From Defluviitaleaceae bacterium (GTDB lineage Bacteria; Bacillota; Clostridia; Lachnospirales; WQUN01): 64,000 nucleotides of DNA. The stretch lies in the NCBI GenBank assembly GCA_009780315.1, contig WRAH01000010.1, forward strand, positions 19,885 through 83,884, read 5' to 3'. The first letter of the stretch is position 1. Each line of letters starts with the position of its first letter. The translations under genes were made by a program, and so were the position numbers. Of this stretch, positions 53,414 to 62,682 are shown in pieces. Under the pieces are notes generated by a model. The model saw only the letters and a list, made by a program, of their open reading frames with translations. It was not told the DNA's origin and searched no databases.

Positions 53414-56400
53414 ATGGCGCAAAATCGCCGTAATGAAAGAGACGAAGACAGTCCGGATATTTATTATATTCCACCAAATTACACTGACTCAGGTGGCGTT
53501 TTTGGTGGCACATTCAAAGTACGCAATGCTATTGAAGCAGCTATCATTGTAGGGCTACTCGGATGGTTACTGCTCAATGTAACAACAAACCTAGGCATAG
53601 AAACCAGAATAATAATATTATTAGCCGTACTAATGCCTATAGGCTTTCTTGCCTTGGTAGGTGTTATTGGGCTTAGTATAAGTCAGTTCCTAATGGCATT
53701 TATCCGATTTATATTCAAACGGAAAATCATTGGACACACTGCATTTCAGGCTGTTGCTGATGCAGAAGCAGAAGAAGAAAAAAGGTGGGATGGCGATAAT
53801 GCTGTGCCACCTTCTTCTCATTTATCCAGATTTATTGATAGGATTAAATCCCGCAGAGGCAAAACAGAAGGTAAAAGCAAAACGATTGAACTTGACCCTG
53901 TAAAAAGAAATAAGAGTACATTGGTGCGCAAGGGATTCGGAGGTCGATATATCCAAACATCAAACGAAGCAGCAGAGTTTCTGCCAATTAAAAAAATCAA
54001 AAACGGAATAATTCATACGAATGATGGGCGTTATGTGAAAATCATTGAGGTGACACCAATCAATTTTCTTATGAGAACACCAAAAGAGCAGCGTTCCATC
54101 ATCTGGTCTTTTGCAAGCTTTCTTAAAATCAGTCCCATGAGAATGCAGTTAAAATGTTTATCCAAAAAAGCTGATATTGATAAGTTGCTCAATATCGCAA
54201 GAGAAGATTTAATCAAGGAAACAAATAATGAGTGTAGGGAACTTCAGCGAGATTATATGAACTTACTCTATGATATCGGTTCTAAAGAAGCTGTATCACG
54301 CAGGTTTTTCATTATTTTTGAGTATGAACCTTACTTTCGTGCTAAAAATATTGAGCAAGATGCAAAAAACCAATTAGAGAACGCTGCAAATACTGCAAGA
54401 AACTATCTAGATCAGTGTGGTAACGAACTTATACGGTATGACGACTCTGATGAATTTATTATAGAAGCGTTATATCAAATGTTAAATCGCAAATCAAGTT
54501 TTAATGTACCGCTAGTGACACGTAAGCGTGAGGTTATCATGGATTATGCTGTAAACTATGGTAAAAATGCGATAGAGAACATTTCACCAATGAAGTTTTG
54601 CGCACCAAAGTATATTGACCTATCCAAAATAAATTATATCAAAATGGATGGAATGTATATTTCGTATTTGGTATTGACAGCGGATGGCTTCAAAACCCAT
54701 GTAACTTCCGGATGGATTTCATTGCTGGTTAACGCAGGGGAGGGTATCGACATTGATATTTACTTAGGCAAAGAGCCAAAGGAAAAAATGTCACAAAGTC
54801 TTGGTCGTCATTTACGTATGAATAAAAGTAAGATAAAAAATGCCCAAGATACCAATGATGATTTTGGTGATTTGGTAGGTTCAATTGACGGTGGGTATTA
54901 CATGAAAAATGGTATCGCCAATAATGAAGATTTTTATTATACAAATATCCTTATCACTGTGACAGGTACTACGAAAAGTATTTTAGAGTATCGTATCATG
55001 GAAATGGAAAAGAAGCTAAAAGCCCAAGATATGGATGTGCAGCGATGCTCATTTAGAATGGAAGAAGCACTTTTATCATCTTTACCACTGGTTAGACTAA
55101 ATAAAGACCTACAAAAATGGTCACGCCGCAATATGCTTACCAGTGGAGCGGCGAGCTGTTACCCACTCACCAGTTTTGAGATGTGTGATGATAATGGCAT
55201 TTTGCTAGGTGTAAACAAGCACAACAGAAGTCTCATTATGATGGATATATTTAATAGTGCCGTTTACAAAAATGCGAACATGGCTATTCTTGGCACATCT
55301 GGTGCAGGAAAAACCTTTGCACTTCAACTTATGGCTACACGAATGCGCAGAAAGGGTACACAGGTCTTCATTTTAGCCCCATTAAAGGGACATGAGTTTT
55401 ACCGTGCTTGTAATACTATTGGTGGTTCGTTTATTCAAATATCCCCATCATCAAAGCATTGTATCAATGTCATGGAAATACGTCCAGTAGATACAGCGGC
55501 AGCAGAGCTGATAGATGGGGTGATTTTAGATAATTCACTGCTTGCAACAAAAGTGCAGCAGCTACACATCTTTTTTTCACTTTTAATACCTGATATGAAT
55601 TATGAAGAAAGACAATTGTTAGATGATAGCATTATCCGCACCTATGATAAATTTGGTATGAAGCATGATAATGTCACGCTGATAGACCCCATGACTCCAG
55701 AAGACCCAAATTTCCCAGGACGACCTAAGTTCAAAAAGATGCCGGTGCTGGGAGACCTTCACACTGTTTTAAGTGAGAGAGATGAAACCAAACGCATGGC
55801 AAATATTATTAACCGATTAGTCGCTGGTTCTGCCAGCACATTTAACCAACAAACCAATGTAAACCTTGATAACAAGTATACTGTACTGGATATCTCTGAA
55901 TTGACTGGCGACCTTTTGACAGTGGGTATGTTTGTGGCACTGGACTATGTATGGGATAAGGCAAAGCAAGACCGTACAAAAGAAAAAGCAATACTCATTG
56001 ATGAAACATGGCGGTTAATTGGTGAATCATCAAATAAACTAGCGGCTAACTTTGTTTTTGAGATATTTAAAATCATTCGTGGTTATGCAGGTGCTGCCAT
56101 TTGCGCTACGCAGGATATTAACGATTTCTTTGCATTGGATGGCGGTAAGTATGGTAAGGGCATAATTAACAACTGTAAAACCAAGATTATCCTAAACCTT
56201 GAAGATGACGAAGCTGACAGAGTACAGGATATTTTAGGTTTATCAGACAGTGAGCGACACGCAATAGTGAATTTTGAACAAGGTCACGCGATGATATCAG
56301 CAAATAAAAACAATGTCACAGTGGAAATTATCCCTAGTCCTCATGAAAAGGAGCTGATTACCACTGACCGTAAAGAGCTTAAAGTTATTGCTGACCGCAA

Positions 56401-56473
56401 AAGAGCAGAGATTCAACATCGTCAACTTATGGCGGATGTAGATGCAGTGTCTTCAAAGCGTAATACTGGGTAA
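53414..56473 (+). CDS. virB4: VirB4 ATPase fused to an N-terminal PrgI-like domain
   Basis: 1019 residues. The N-terminal ~110 residues with two transmembrane helices and FKVRNAIEA look like the separate PrgI protein of other systems. The TraC/VirB4 N domain follows, then the ATPase: Walker A AILGTSGAGKTFALQ (~625), Walker B KAILIDETWRL (~857) and RGYAGAAICATQDINDFF. It powers substrate transfer and pore assembly. Full length with a terminator after it. Confidence 0.95.
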   Translation: MAQNRRNERDEDSPDIYYIPPNYTDSGGVFGGTFKVRNAIEAAIIVGLLGWLLLNVTTNLGIETRIIILLAVLMPIGFLALVGVIGLSISQFLMAFIRFIFKRKIIGHTAFQAVADAEAEEEKRWDGDNAVPPSSHLSRFIDRIKSRRGKTEGKSKTIELDPVKRNKSTLVRKGFGGRYIQTSNEAAEFLPIKKIKNGIIHTNDGRYVKIIEVTPINFLMRTPKEQRSIIWSFASFLKISPMRMQLKCLSKKADIDKLLNIAREDLIKETNNECRELQRDYMNLLYDIGSKEAVSRRFFIIFEYEPYFRAKNIEQDAKNQLENAANTARNYLDQCGNELIRYDDSDEFIIEALYQMLNRKSSFNVPLVTRKREVIMDYAVNYGKNAIENISPMKFCAPKYIDLSKINYIKMDGMYISYLVLTADGFKTHVTSGWISLLVNAGEGIDIDIYLGKEPKEKMSQSLGRHLRMNKSKIKNAQDTNDDFGDLVGSIDGGYYMKNGIANNEDFYYTNILITVTGTTKSILEYRIMEMEKKLKAQDMDVQRCSFRMEEALLSSLPLVRLNKDLQKWSRRNMLTSGAASCYPLTSFEMCDDNGILLGVNKHNRSLIMMDIFNSAVYKNANMAILGTSGAGKTFALQLMATRMRRKGTQVFILAPLKGHEFYRACNTIGGSFIQISPSSKHCINVMEIRPVDTAAAELIDGVILDNSLLATKVQQLHIFFSLLIPDMNYEERQLLDDSIIRTYDKFGMKHDNVTLIDPMTPEDPNFPGRPKFKKMPVLGDLHTVLSERDETKRMANIINRLVAGSASTFNQQTNVNLDNKYTVLDISELTGDLLTVGMFVALDYVWDKAKQDRTKEKAILIDETWRLIGESSNKLAANFVFEIFKIIRGYAGAAICATQDINDFFALDGGKYGKGIINNCKTKIILNLEDDEADRVQDILGLSDSERHAIVNFEQGHAMISANKNNVTVEIIPSPHEKELITTDRKELKVIADRKRAEIQHRQLMADVDAVSSKRNTG

Positions 56474-56482
56474 TTACATTAA

Positions 56483-56507
56483 GGACGTAGCTTATGTTAC
56501 GTCCTTA
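56483..56507 (+). terminator. Terminator after virB4
   Basis: AAGGACGTA/TACGTCCTT 9-bp stem followed by ATTATTTT. It overlaps the first codons of an alternative longer frame of the next gene. Confidence 0.8.
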
Positions 56508-56526
56508 TTATTTTGTCAAAGAAGGG

Positions 56527-57051
56527 GTGGGAAAACTGGATACCACAAAAAGCAGCATTGAAAAAATATTAACTATCGTTGAGCAATGGGGAACACTGCG
56601 CACAGGGCACATACTTGCAATGTTCCCCAGCAAACGAACAATGTACAATATCAGCTATCTATTGAGAAATAAAAGACTCTATACAAATGTGGGAAAGGAA
56701 TTTATTTCAACCCAGCTTCCAATTGAGCCAGACTATCAATTGTTGAATGCGTTGGATGTGCTATTTGATAGATATGCGCAAGTTAAACACTTTGGTGAGG
56801 GTTATTATCCTATCACTGTATATGGTATAACTCGTGATGATAAGTTCGTTGAGATTATTTATGTGGAGAATCATGACGAGTCAGCAATTATACGTGAACT
56901 TGGCTCATGCATGGGGTCCATTGATATGGTTAGGATTTTTGTTATTGAAACCATAACGCAAGTTCAACGTATACGCCCATATGTAAATGATAGGGTTATA
57001 TACGCCTTGGTCACGCGTCATGGTGGGTTTAACTATATTAAGTATGGATAA
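56527..57051 (+). CDS. DUF5697-like winged-helix protein, paralogue of 57250-57804
   Basis: About 174 residues. The upstream ATG at 56494 lies inside the virB4 terminator, so GTG 56527 or CTG 56536 is the likelier start. Alignment with the paralogue, which begins MDKRAVFDSINGRILDFV, supports a start near LDTTKSSIEKIL. Helical N-terminal winged-helix-like part (MFPSKRTMYNISYLLRNKRLY) then an alpha/beta C-terminal domain. Possible relaxosome or regulatory DNA binder; name from general resemblance. Confidence 0.65.
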   Translation: MGKLDTTKSSIEKILTIVEQWGTLRTGHILAMFPSKRTMYNISYLLRNKRLYTNVGKEFISTQLPIEPDYQLLNALDVLFDRYAQVKHFGEGYYPITVYGITRDDKFVEIIYVENHDESAIIRELGSCMGSIDMVRIFVIETITQVQRIRPYVNDRVIYALVTRHGGFNYIKYG

Positions 57052-57097
57052 TCTCGCTATAGACCAAAACGTCACTAATACGCCAGTAGTACAACGA

Positions 57098-57212
57098 TAA
57101 TGTGACGTTAATACGCCTTAACAGCAAAAAAGAACTTTTGGAGATAAATGGATTACCTTTAATGCGTCAATAATGCGTCTTTAATGTGTAACTAATGCGC
57201 ATTTAATACGCC
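57098..57212 (+). repeat. 11-bp phased direct repeats between conjugation genes
   Basis: TAATGCGTC-type units at 57160, 57171, 57182, 57193 and 57204, exactly 11 bp apart, and a further pair at 57098 and 57109, also 11 bp apart. Another unit lies at 57076. Variants are TAATRCGYC. Such spacing puts all copies on one face of the helix. It precedes the second DUF5697-like gene. Confidence 0.8.
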
Positions 57213-57249
57213 AAAACAAATTAAATTTTACCTATAAGGAGATGGTTTT

Positions 57250-57804
57250 ATGGATAAGAGAGCGGTCTTTGACAGTATAAATGGAAGGATTCTAGACTTT
57301 GTAGCTAATTGCGGAGGATGTGTCCGTCAAGCCCATATTGAACGAATATTTCAGTACAGCCTAAAAAACATCAGATACTTAGTAAAGCACAAGCGACTTT
57401 TCCAAGTGAATGGCGGGTTGCTGGCTGATGAAATAGACATAAACCCCAAAATGTCCATGATTACTGCACTTAATGTGCTTTGTGACTTATATGACAAAGT
57501 GAGTGATTACAGTATAGCCGAATATCCAACACAGATAAGTTTTGTCTCACACTCTGGCGACTTTTACGAAATCGTATATGTTCGCCAAGGTGACGAAGTG
57601 GGCATCCAAGCGAGTTTTAATTTGCAGGCGCAAAAGCAATCGAAGCTTAAAGTAAGTGAACGCTCACCAATACCAAAGAGAATAGCCATTTTAGAGTCAT
57701 TTAATCAGGCTGAAATAGTGAATATTCCGGGTGTTGTGCGCTTTGCTACAACTCAAAATGATAGTAACAAAATGACATATTTTAATAAGAAGGTAGAGGG
57801 ATAA
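57250..57804 (+). CDS. DUF5697-like winged-helix protein (paralogue)
   Basis: 184 residues, AAGGAG before ATG. N-terminal helices RILDFVANCGGCVRQAHIERIF and SLKNIRYLVKHKRLF form a winged-helix-like unit. Then ALNVLCDLYDKV and an alpha/beta tail. The same layout (ALDVLFDRYAQV, LLRNKRLY) is in the gene at 56527. Preceded by the 11-bp repeat array, which it may bind. Unknown function. Confidence 0.7.
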   Translation: MDKRAVFDSINGRILDFVANCGGCVRQAHIERIFQYSLKNIRYLVKHKRLFQVNGGLLADEIDINPKMSMITALNVLCDLYDKVSDYSIAEYPTQISFVSHSGDFYEIVYVRQGDEVGIQASFNLQAQKQSKLKVSERSPIPKRIAILESFNQAEIVNIPGVVRFATTQNDSNKMTYFNKKVEG

Positions 57805-57807
57805 ACC

Positions 57808-58572
57808 ATGGACGTAAACTTTGAAAATTTAAATGTAGATGATTTTCTTACAGACGTAGGACAAAATGTAGTAAGTGACCCGATAAGCGAAAGAATAAAT
57901 CGAATAGCCAATCTTGAAGAGATGCATAAAAATTTGGAGAGTGTATTAAAAGTAAGTAAAAAAACTTTTGGTATAAGCGAAAGATTAGCCATGTTGGCAT
58001 ATGTGGATATGCGCCGACATCCTAAAGATTACTTTGAACTCTCTCAACAAATAGCAATTGATGCCGAATATGCCGTGGGAGCAATCCGACGCATAATCTA
58101 TGATGTTGATAGTGAGCGATGGGGCGAATATCTGTTAGAAGCTTCAAAAGCTTTAGATATCAGCATTACACAGGAAAGTAACAGCATGATAAAAATAATC
58201 ATTCCAGCCCTTGTACCAAAGCGCAAAATTAAAGGTGCAAAATTTATAGCCGCACCATTATTTGAAGCAGTTAAAATATTTGTATCAAGTGACATGTATA
58301 CCATCCCACGATATGATAAATGTACTATCTGTATAACTCACATTTATGATAAAGAACTCAGTACAGAAGGAAGAATACGAGACTATGATAATCTTGAATT
58401 GAAAGAAATTTTAGATATAATTAACGTCTTTTTCTTAACTGATGACTCTGGAATATGGTGCAATAACTATCAAAATACAGCATTAGGTAATGAGGATGCA
58501 ACTCATATTTTAATCATGCCACAGCACCAGTATTCTAATTGGATTATAGCACAAGAAAAAAAGGGTAAATAG
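57808..58572 (+). CDS. ICE-associated hypothetical protein (254 aa)
   Basis: Starts MDVNFENLNVDDFLTDVG 3 bases after the previous stop. Mixed alpha/beta sequence with AYVDMRRHPKDYFEL in the middle and LTDDSGIWCNNYQNTALGNEDATH near the end. Such proteins recur beside VirB4 genes in clostridial ICEs; I do not recognise a characterised function. Confidence 0.65.
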   Translation: MDVNFENLNVDDFLTDVGQNVVSDPISERINRIANLEEMHKNLESVLKVSKKTFGISERLAMLAYVDMRRHPKDYFELSQQIAIDAEYAVGAIRRIIYDVDSERWGEYLLEASKALDISITQESNSMIKIIIPALVPKRKIKGAKFIAAPLFEAVKIFVSSDMYTIPRYDKCTICITHIYDKELSTEGRIRDYDNLELKEILDIINVFFLTDDSGIWCNNYQNTALGNEDATHILIMPQHQYSNWIIAQEKKGK

Positions 58573-58795
58573 CCGTATCAAATGATTAAAATTTCTGAAA
58601 AATTTTATGATATAGAAATAAAAAGCATTCAAAGCCCAGTAAAGTCAATACTTTTTCACAGAATACAATGGGAAAAAGTGTCCATCTTTTGGTTATGCAA
58701 GATAATTATATCAGAAAAATAGTGCAAGAAAATTATCCTAGAAATAAACCCCTCGCAGGCTAATTTATTATCCTAGAAAACGGAGAAAAACAAAC
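58573..58795. other. Intergenic region with a CCCCTCGCAG-type short repeat
   Basis: Contains one copy (58749-58773) of a ~20-25 bp repeat also found twice inside the next gene (59219 and 59248) and once after it (60221). GGAG precedes the next start. No gene seen. Confidence 0.6.
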
Positions 58796-60130
58796 ATGAT
58801 GAACAAACAAACCACCATAAATAGCAATCCACCTTTGACCCAGGAAAAAGCCTTTATTCACTTATTAGGTATCAGTGGTGATATTCCAACAAGTGCCCTT
58901 CCAAACATCATGCCTTCTGCAATATATGCAAGAAGGCTGATAGCTAGATTGGTTAAGGATAGGGTAATAAAAGTGGTGTATAAAGATGGAATGCGGAGTT
59001 ATAGGTTAAAGGAAAAGGGTAAAAAAATTGTAACGGAAGAAAATAGTTTGCGCTTTAGAAATTACCTTACAGATGGGAATGAGATAAATAAACCTCCATC
59101 AGATATAGTGAGAAGAAAACGGCTATTGTCTCAATCAGAGGTATTGACACTCATGTATAGTGCAGGGGTGTTTATATTTGATGACGTGAAACCAGATATA
59201 TTTGGCAACGTCACTCTGCCCCTCGCAGACGAATCTTTTGACCTTATCCCCTCGCAGACTAATTTTTTATCCGCTAACGGGAACCCAACCATCAAAGCCC
59301 AGCAACACACCACCCAACCCCGCCTTACTCCCGCTCCCTTAGAGGAAAAAAAGTTTATTAAAAGTGAAGCTAGATTGGAGAGCGGGTATCCACCATCTAA
59401 CGCCCCACACATTACTCACCCCTCTTTTTACACGTCCAGAGAATATAAAAGGGTAAATTGGAATGAATTGGTCGGCAAATCCAGTAAGCCACAAGTCATA
59501 AGAGGTTCACGAAGCGCAGGAATGCTCCTAACTCCCACCCAAGTTTTTGCCATTTACAATACTGGTGAAGTTATGAAGAAATGGGGAACAGGTGTAGAAA
59601 TTAAGTATCTCACTGAGTTAGAGCATAGTCTATGCAGAAATCTCTTGTCAGCGCAATATAGCAGTGCAAAAGTAGGTGGTATCCTTATCGGAAATAATTT
59701 AGAAACCCTAGAAAAATATCTGACCGATAAGACAGCCTACAAGGGAGCAAAAAAGTTTCTGGAATCTATCTACAATCCCCTATACTACATCACTAATGAT
59801 AAATATGGTTCAGTGCAGTTAAACCTCATAGCCAATGCACATCACCACGAGTCATTTCAAGCCATGTTATTGGCAAAGTTCAAACCTAAAGATAGAACTT
59901 ATCCAATAGAACATGACGCACTAACGGTCGATGGGAACCCCATCCTCCTCCTATCTACTCCAAACATCCCCCGCCTAATAAAGTTTAAGAAGGGATTAGG
60001 CGAAACTGACAGGAAAGGCGTGATATTTTGCTTCGATTTCCAAGTGGAGATGTTAGGCAGATATCTGGGAAATATGGTGGAGATTAAATCGTTGGATTTT
60101 GAGAAAGTGAAATCAAGATTTTTGAAATAA
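58796..60130 (+). CDS. Winged-helix relaxosome-type protein (444 aa)
   Basis: The N-terminal ~85 residues form a winged helix (FIHLLGISGDIPTSALPNIMP ... RLVKDRVIKVVYKDGMRSYRL), as in replication-relaxation-type proteins of ICEs. A low-complexity linker (~150-200) is built partly from the short CCCCTCGCAG DNA repeats. The C-terminal half is alpha/beta (SAGMLLTPTQVFAIYNTGE ...). Possibly binds oriT or regulates transfer; inference. Confidence 0.6.
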   Translation: MMNKQTTINSNPPLTQEKAFIHLLGISGDIPTSALPNIMPSAIYARRLIARLVKDRVIKVVYKDGMRSYRLKEKGKKIVTEENSLRFRNYLTDGNEINKPPSDIVRRKRLLSQSEVLTLMYSAGVFIFDDVKPDIFGNVTLPLADESFDLIPSQTNFLSANGNPTIKAQQHTTQPRLTPAPLEEKKFIKSEARLESGYPPSNAPHITHPSFYTSREYKRVNWNELVGKSSKPQVIRGSRSAGMLLTPTQVFAIYNTGEVMKKWGTGVEIKYLTELEHSLCRNLLSAQYSSAKVGGILIGNNLETLEKYLTDKTAYKGAKKFLESIYNPLYYITNDKYGSVQLNLIANAHHHESFQAMLLAKFKPKDRTYPIEHDALTVDGNPILLLSTPNIPRLIKFKKGLGETDRKGVIFCFDFQVEMLGRYLGNMVEIKSLDFEKVKSRFLK

Positions 60131-60163
60131 GTATCAATACAGAAAACGAAAGGAAGTTTTGAA

Positions 60164-60298
60164 ATGAAAAATAAAATTGAATATAAAGAACCCCGAGCAA
60201 CGGGAACCCAAAGCACAAAACCCCTCTCAGACGAATCTTTACCTCGTCTTTTTTTAATGGGAAGCAGAGCAAATCGGAGGAATGGGAATGTATCATAA
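60164..60298 (+). CDS. Short ORF (44 aa) carrying the short repeat
   Basis: ATG 60164 with GAAAGGAAG upstream; peptide starts MKNKIEYKEPRATGTQS and is partly encoded by the CCCCTCTCAGACGAATCTTT repeat. It overlaps the next start. Weak case for a gene. Confidence 0.3.
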   Translation: MKNKIEYKEPRATGTQSTKPLSDESLPRLFLMGSRANRRNGNVS

Positions 60299-60575
60299 AA
60301 CGCAAAAATATCTAAAGGCAACAAAAAAACGGCATGTAAAAGCTTTGCAAAGCAGTTCAACCATCTATTATCCTGACAAATATTACAAACGGCGTTCTCT
60401 AACAACTTGCCGAACGATGAGTAAAAAACAAACAAATAAGCGATTAAGGCAGTTATCGGAGGAAGTGCGTCCTGTTACATCAGGCGCATATCGTAAGGTA
60501 TTTGACTACCACAGACATGTAACCAGCAGAACGGCGAAAGCCGCTTTTTTATTGTCTAGCAAAGGTGGGATTTAG
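60288..60575 (+). CDS. Small highly basic protein
   Basis: About 95 residues from ATG 60288 (GGAGG 7 bases upstream), MYHKTQKYLKATKKRHVKAL, rich in Lys/Arg. A CGGC-GAAA-GCCG-T6 terminator (about 60535-60552) falls within its last codons, so most transcripts may end inside it. Likely nucleic-acid binding. Confidence 0.55.
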   Translation: MYHKTQKYLKATKKRHVKALQSSSTIYYPDKYYKRRSLTTCRTMSKKQTNKRLRQLSEEVRPVTSGAYRKVFDYHRHVTSRTAKAAFLLSSKGGI

Positions 60576-61959
60576 ATTGGGCATTGTATCCCAACCAACA
60601 CTAAAATCCATATTGGTAAAGAAAAATCTCTTTCAGGAAGAATATCAACTGAAAGAGATTTTTTTATCTTTGACAGATGATACACAGGATATATATGGAT
60701 ATGAAGTTTTTGAGGACGAAGAAGAGATTAGAGTAACCCTATATAATAGCAAGACTGCAAGTGAAACAATAGACAGATGGCGCAACGTGATATTGGAATC
60801 AAAGCCTAAAACAATAAGCATAGATACGAATATCGCCTTTCTAATGCTAAGATTTAAAACAACATGGAAGGGCAATGGTAATAGCTTTATCGAAATATCT
60901 ACTGGAAAAGTATGTATAAGTGCTTGGTGTAAAGATGATAAAAAGAATGGGTGTTATATAAATCACAATAAAGACAGAAGTAAAACTATTATATATAGCC
61001 TACAAAAAATATTCACTGACCTATCTTCTACAAATCGAGGTAGCAAATTTTACCCTTCCAATATTCCAAACTTCTTCAACTTTCCCCTCGTAACGCTAAA
61101 CCTTCTACTATTATTATCAGAAGAAAATATATTATTTAAAGATATAGCAATGGATTTTGTAAAAACAAAGTATATCCCAAAACGCAAGCTGAGTGATACT
61201 ATGTTGTTTCACTCAAAGCAATCTCTCCTTACAAGTTATAGAAAGTACAAAAAAATAAATATACCCAAATCTGTAAATAGGCATACTTTGGAGGGTGCAA
61301 TAAAAATACTTGATGTAGCCTTAATTTTATCTGAAAAAGATAGAGCTACATTGTTTCAAATGGATGGTCAAATGATTACAAAATATATGGATTCCTCACA
61401 GTATGACAATCACGATTATGATTATCAGGAAAATGTCAGTCATATAGCATACTTTCTTATGTCTGCTTGGGATAATAACGGATTAAAAACACCAACGAGA
61501 ACATCTGGAAAGAAATATATACCCATGGAAGTATGTGACTATATAAGACTAAAAATGCACTTCAAAGAAACCATTTCATTAAAAAAGAGTAGTCTCAAAA
61601 AAATAAGGGAGGAGCATGATGAACTTAGTATTAAATATAGTCTTAGTGATTTAAAGCCACTCAAAATACCAGCAAATAGTAAATTTAACTCACTAAAATT
61701 GCCGAAAAAATATGTGCGGATAATAACGGTTAAACGATTAAAACAAGAAGGTATTTGGCAAAAGCATTGCGTAGCTTCATATGATAAGCGTATAAATGTT
61801 GATAGATGTGCAATATACAGTCTGTTACATGATGATGATAGGTACACAATCGAAATACGCAAACATCAAAATCAATTCAAATGTGTTCAATTTGTAGGCT
61901 TTGCTAATCAAGCAGCACCAAGGCATCTAGTCGATGAATTGAAAGCATTTCTAAATTAA
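60565..61959 (+). CDS. PcfJ-like protein
   Basis: 464 residues, GTG start overlapping the preceding stop. Alpha-rich N-terminal region. The C-terminal part (PKKYVRIITVKRLKQEGIWQKHCVASYDKRINVDRCAIYSL) carries the Cys/His-containing core typical of PcfJ-family proteins of conjugative plasmids and ICEs. PcfJ proteins are thought to be nucleases or accessory factors of transfer. No frameshift seen. Confidence 0.8.
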   Translation: MGFRLGIVSQPTLKSILVKKNLFQEEYQLKEIFLSLTDDTQDIYGYEVFEDEEEIRVTLYNSKTASETIDRWRNVILESKPKTISIDTNIAFLMLRFKTTWKGNGNSFIEISTGKVCISAWCKDDKKNGCYINHNKDRSKTIIYSLQKIFTDLSSTNRGSKFYPSNIPNFFNFPLVTLNLLLLLSEENILFKDIAMDFVKTKYIPKRKLSDTMLFHSKQSLLTSYRKYKKINIPKSVNRHTLEGAIKILDVALILSEKDRATLFQMDGQMITKYMDSSQYDNHDYDYQENVSHIAYFLMSAWDNNGLKTPTRTSGKKYIPMEVCDYIRLKMHFKETISLKKSSLKKIREEHDELSIKYSLSDLKPLKIPANSKFNSLKLPKKYVRIITVKRLKQEGIWQKHCVASYDKRINVDRCAIYSLLHDDDRYTIEIRKHQNQFKCVQFVGFANQAAPRHLVDELKAFLN

Positions 61960-61988
61960 GTCCTGCGCATAAAAATAACCAATAAAAA

Positions 61989-62021
61989 ACAGCCTAATGT
62001 GTAAAATCTAGGCTGTCTTTA
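61989..62021 (+). terminator. Terminator after pcfJ-like gene
   Basis: ACAGCCTA/TAGGCTGT stem then CTTTATT. Confidence 0.75.
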
Positions 62022-62129
62022 TTGACTAGGAAACAGTATATGCCTTCGAGATGTTTAGATTGTTTAGAATAGATATTTCTAGTATTGAGTGCGGACTTAC
62101 TTGTAATAACAGAAGAAGTATCACTGCTT

Positions 62130-62399
62130 CTAATCACATCCACCGCCTCCATAGTCCCCACCACCATCATAACCGCCAGAGTAATCATCATTTGAATAGG
62201 TTGAAGCATCGTTAGATGAAGAATCATGATGATGGAATGGAAACCAACCCATATCCCCGCTATTATTTCTTCCAGATGAATCACCTGTACTATTGTTACG
62301 TCTACGTTGGTAAATCTTAGATATAGTGAGTACAATAATAATTGCCACAACAATCCCTATAATTCCCATTAAAATCATCCTCAATTGAAATTTTCTCAT
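62130..62399 (-). CDS. Small membrane protein with Gly/Ser-rich tail
   Basis: 89 residues: basic N terminus, one transmembrane helix (~8-27), then a polar RRRNNSTG linker and a Gly/Asp/Tyr-rich C terminus with HHH and a final GGGGCD. Oriented against the transfer genes. A surface or secretion-related role is guesswork. Confidence 0.5.
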   Translation of the reverse strand: MRKFQLRMILMGIIGIVVAIIIVLTISKIYQRRRNNSTGDSSGRNNSGDMGWFPFHHHDSSSNDASTYSNDDYSGGYDGGGDYGGGGCD

Positions 62400-62682
62400 A
62401 GTTCGTTCTCGTTTCTCTATTCTGACACATTTTCATTGTTTACGCCAGCTTTTTTTGCTTAAACTAAAAAGCTAAGTTGCACTAAAGTGAGACAAAATTA
62501 CGATAGACAATAAAAACTTGACATGGTAATATAGTAGAATGCAAAAGCTATACACGATTGCGTAAAAAGCAAAATAACGCTATATTCCATTTCAAAGGAT
62601 TTATAATGGGGTTGTTGCAAAACCACAAAAAGTGGTGAGTGACAGCCCCTTTTTGCGTTGATAAAAAGGATGTGATGTTGAT
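62400..62682. other. Intergenic region with fourth promoter cassette
   Basis: Holds the CACTAAAGTG-TAGACA-17-TAATAT cassette (62471-62532) and a hairpin-rich leader ending in GGGG...CCCC-T5 (about 62609-62656). It leads toward the coupling-protein gene; the promoter may drive it or a small RNA. Confidence 0.6.
62471..62660 (+). promoter_or_regulatory. Promoter-repeat cassette copy 4 before virD4
   Basis: CTAAGTTGCACTAAAGTG, then TAGACA (62504-62509), 17-bp spacer, TAATAT (62527-62532), near-identical to 38150. The region downstream ends in a CCAC-aaaaa-GTGG inner hairpin nested in GGGG/CCCC plus TTTTT, an attenuator or sRNA terminator before the coupling protein. Confidence 0.6.

Noticed and set aside
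57098..57212. CRISPR array
   Set aside because: Units are only 9-11 bp with no spacers of typical length; no cas genes.
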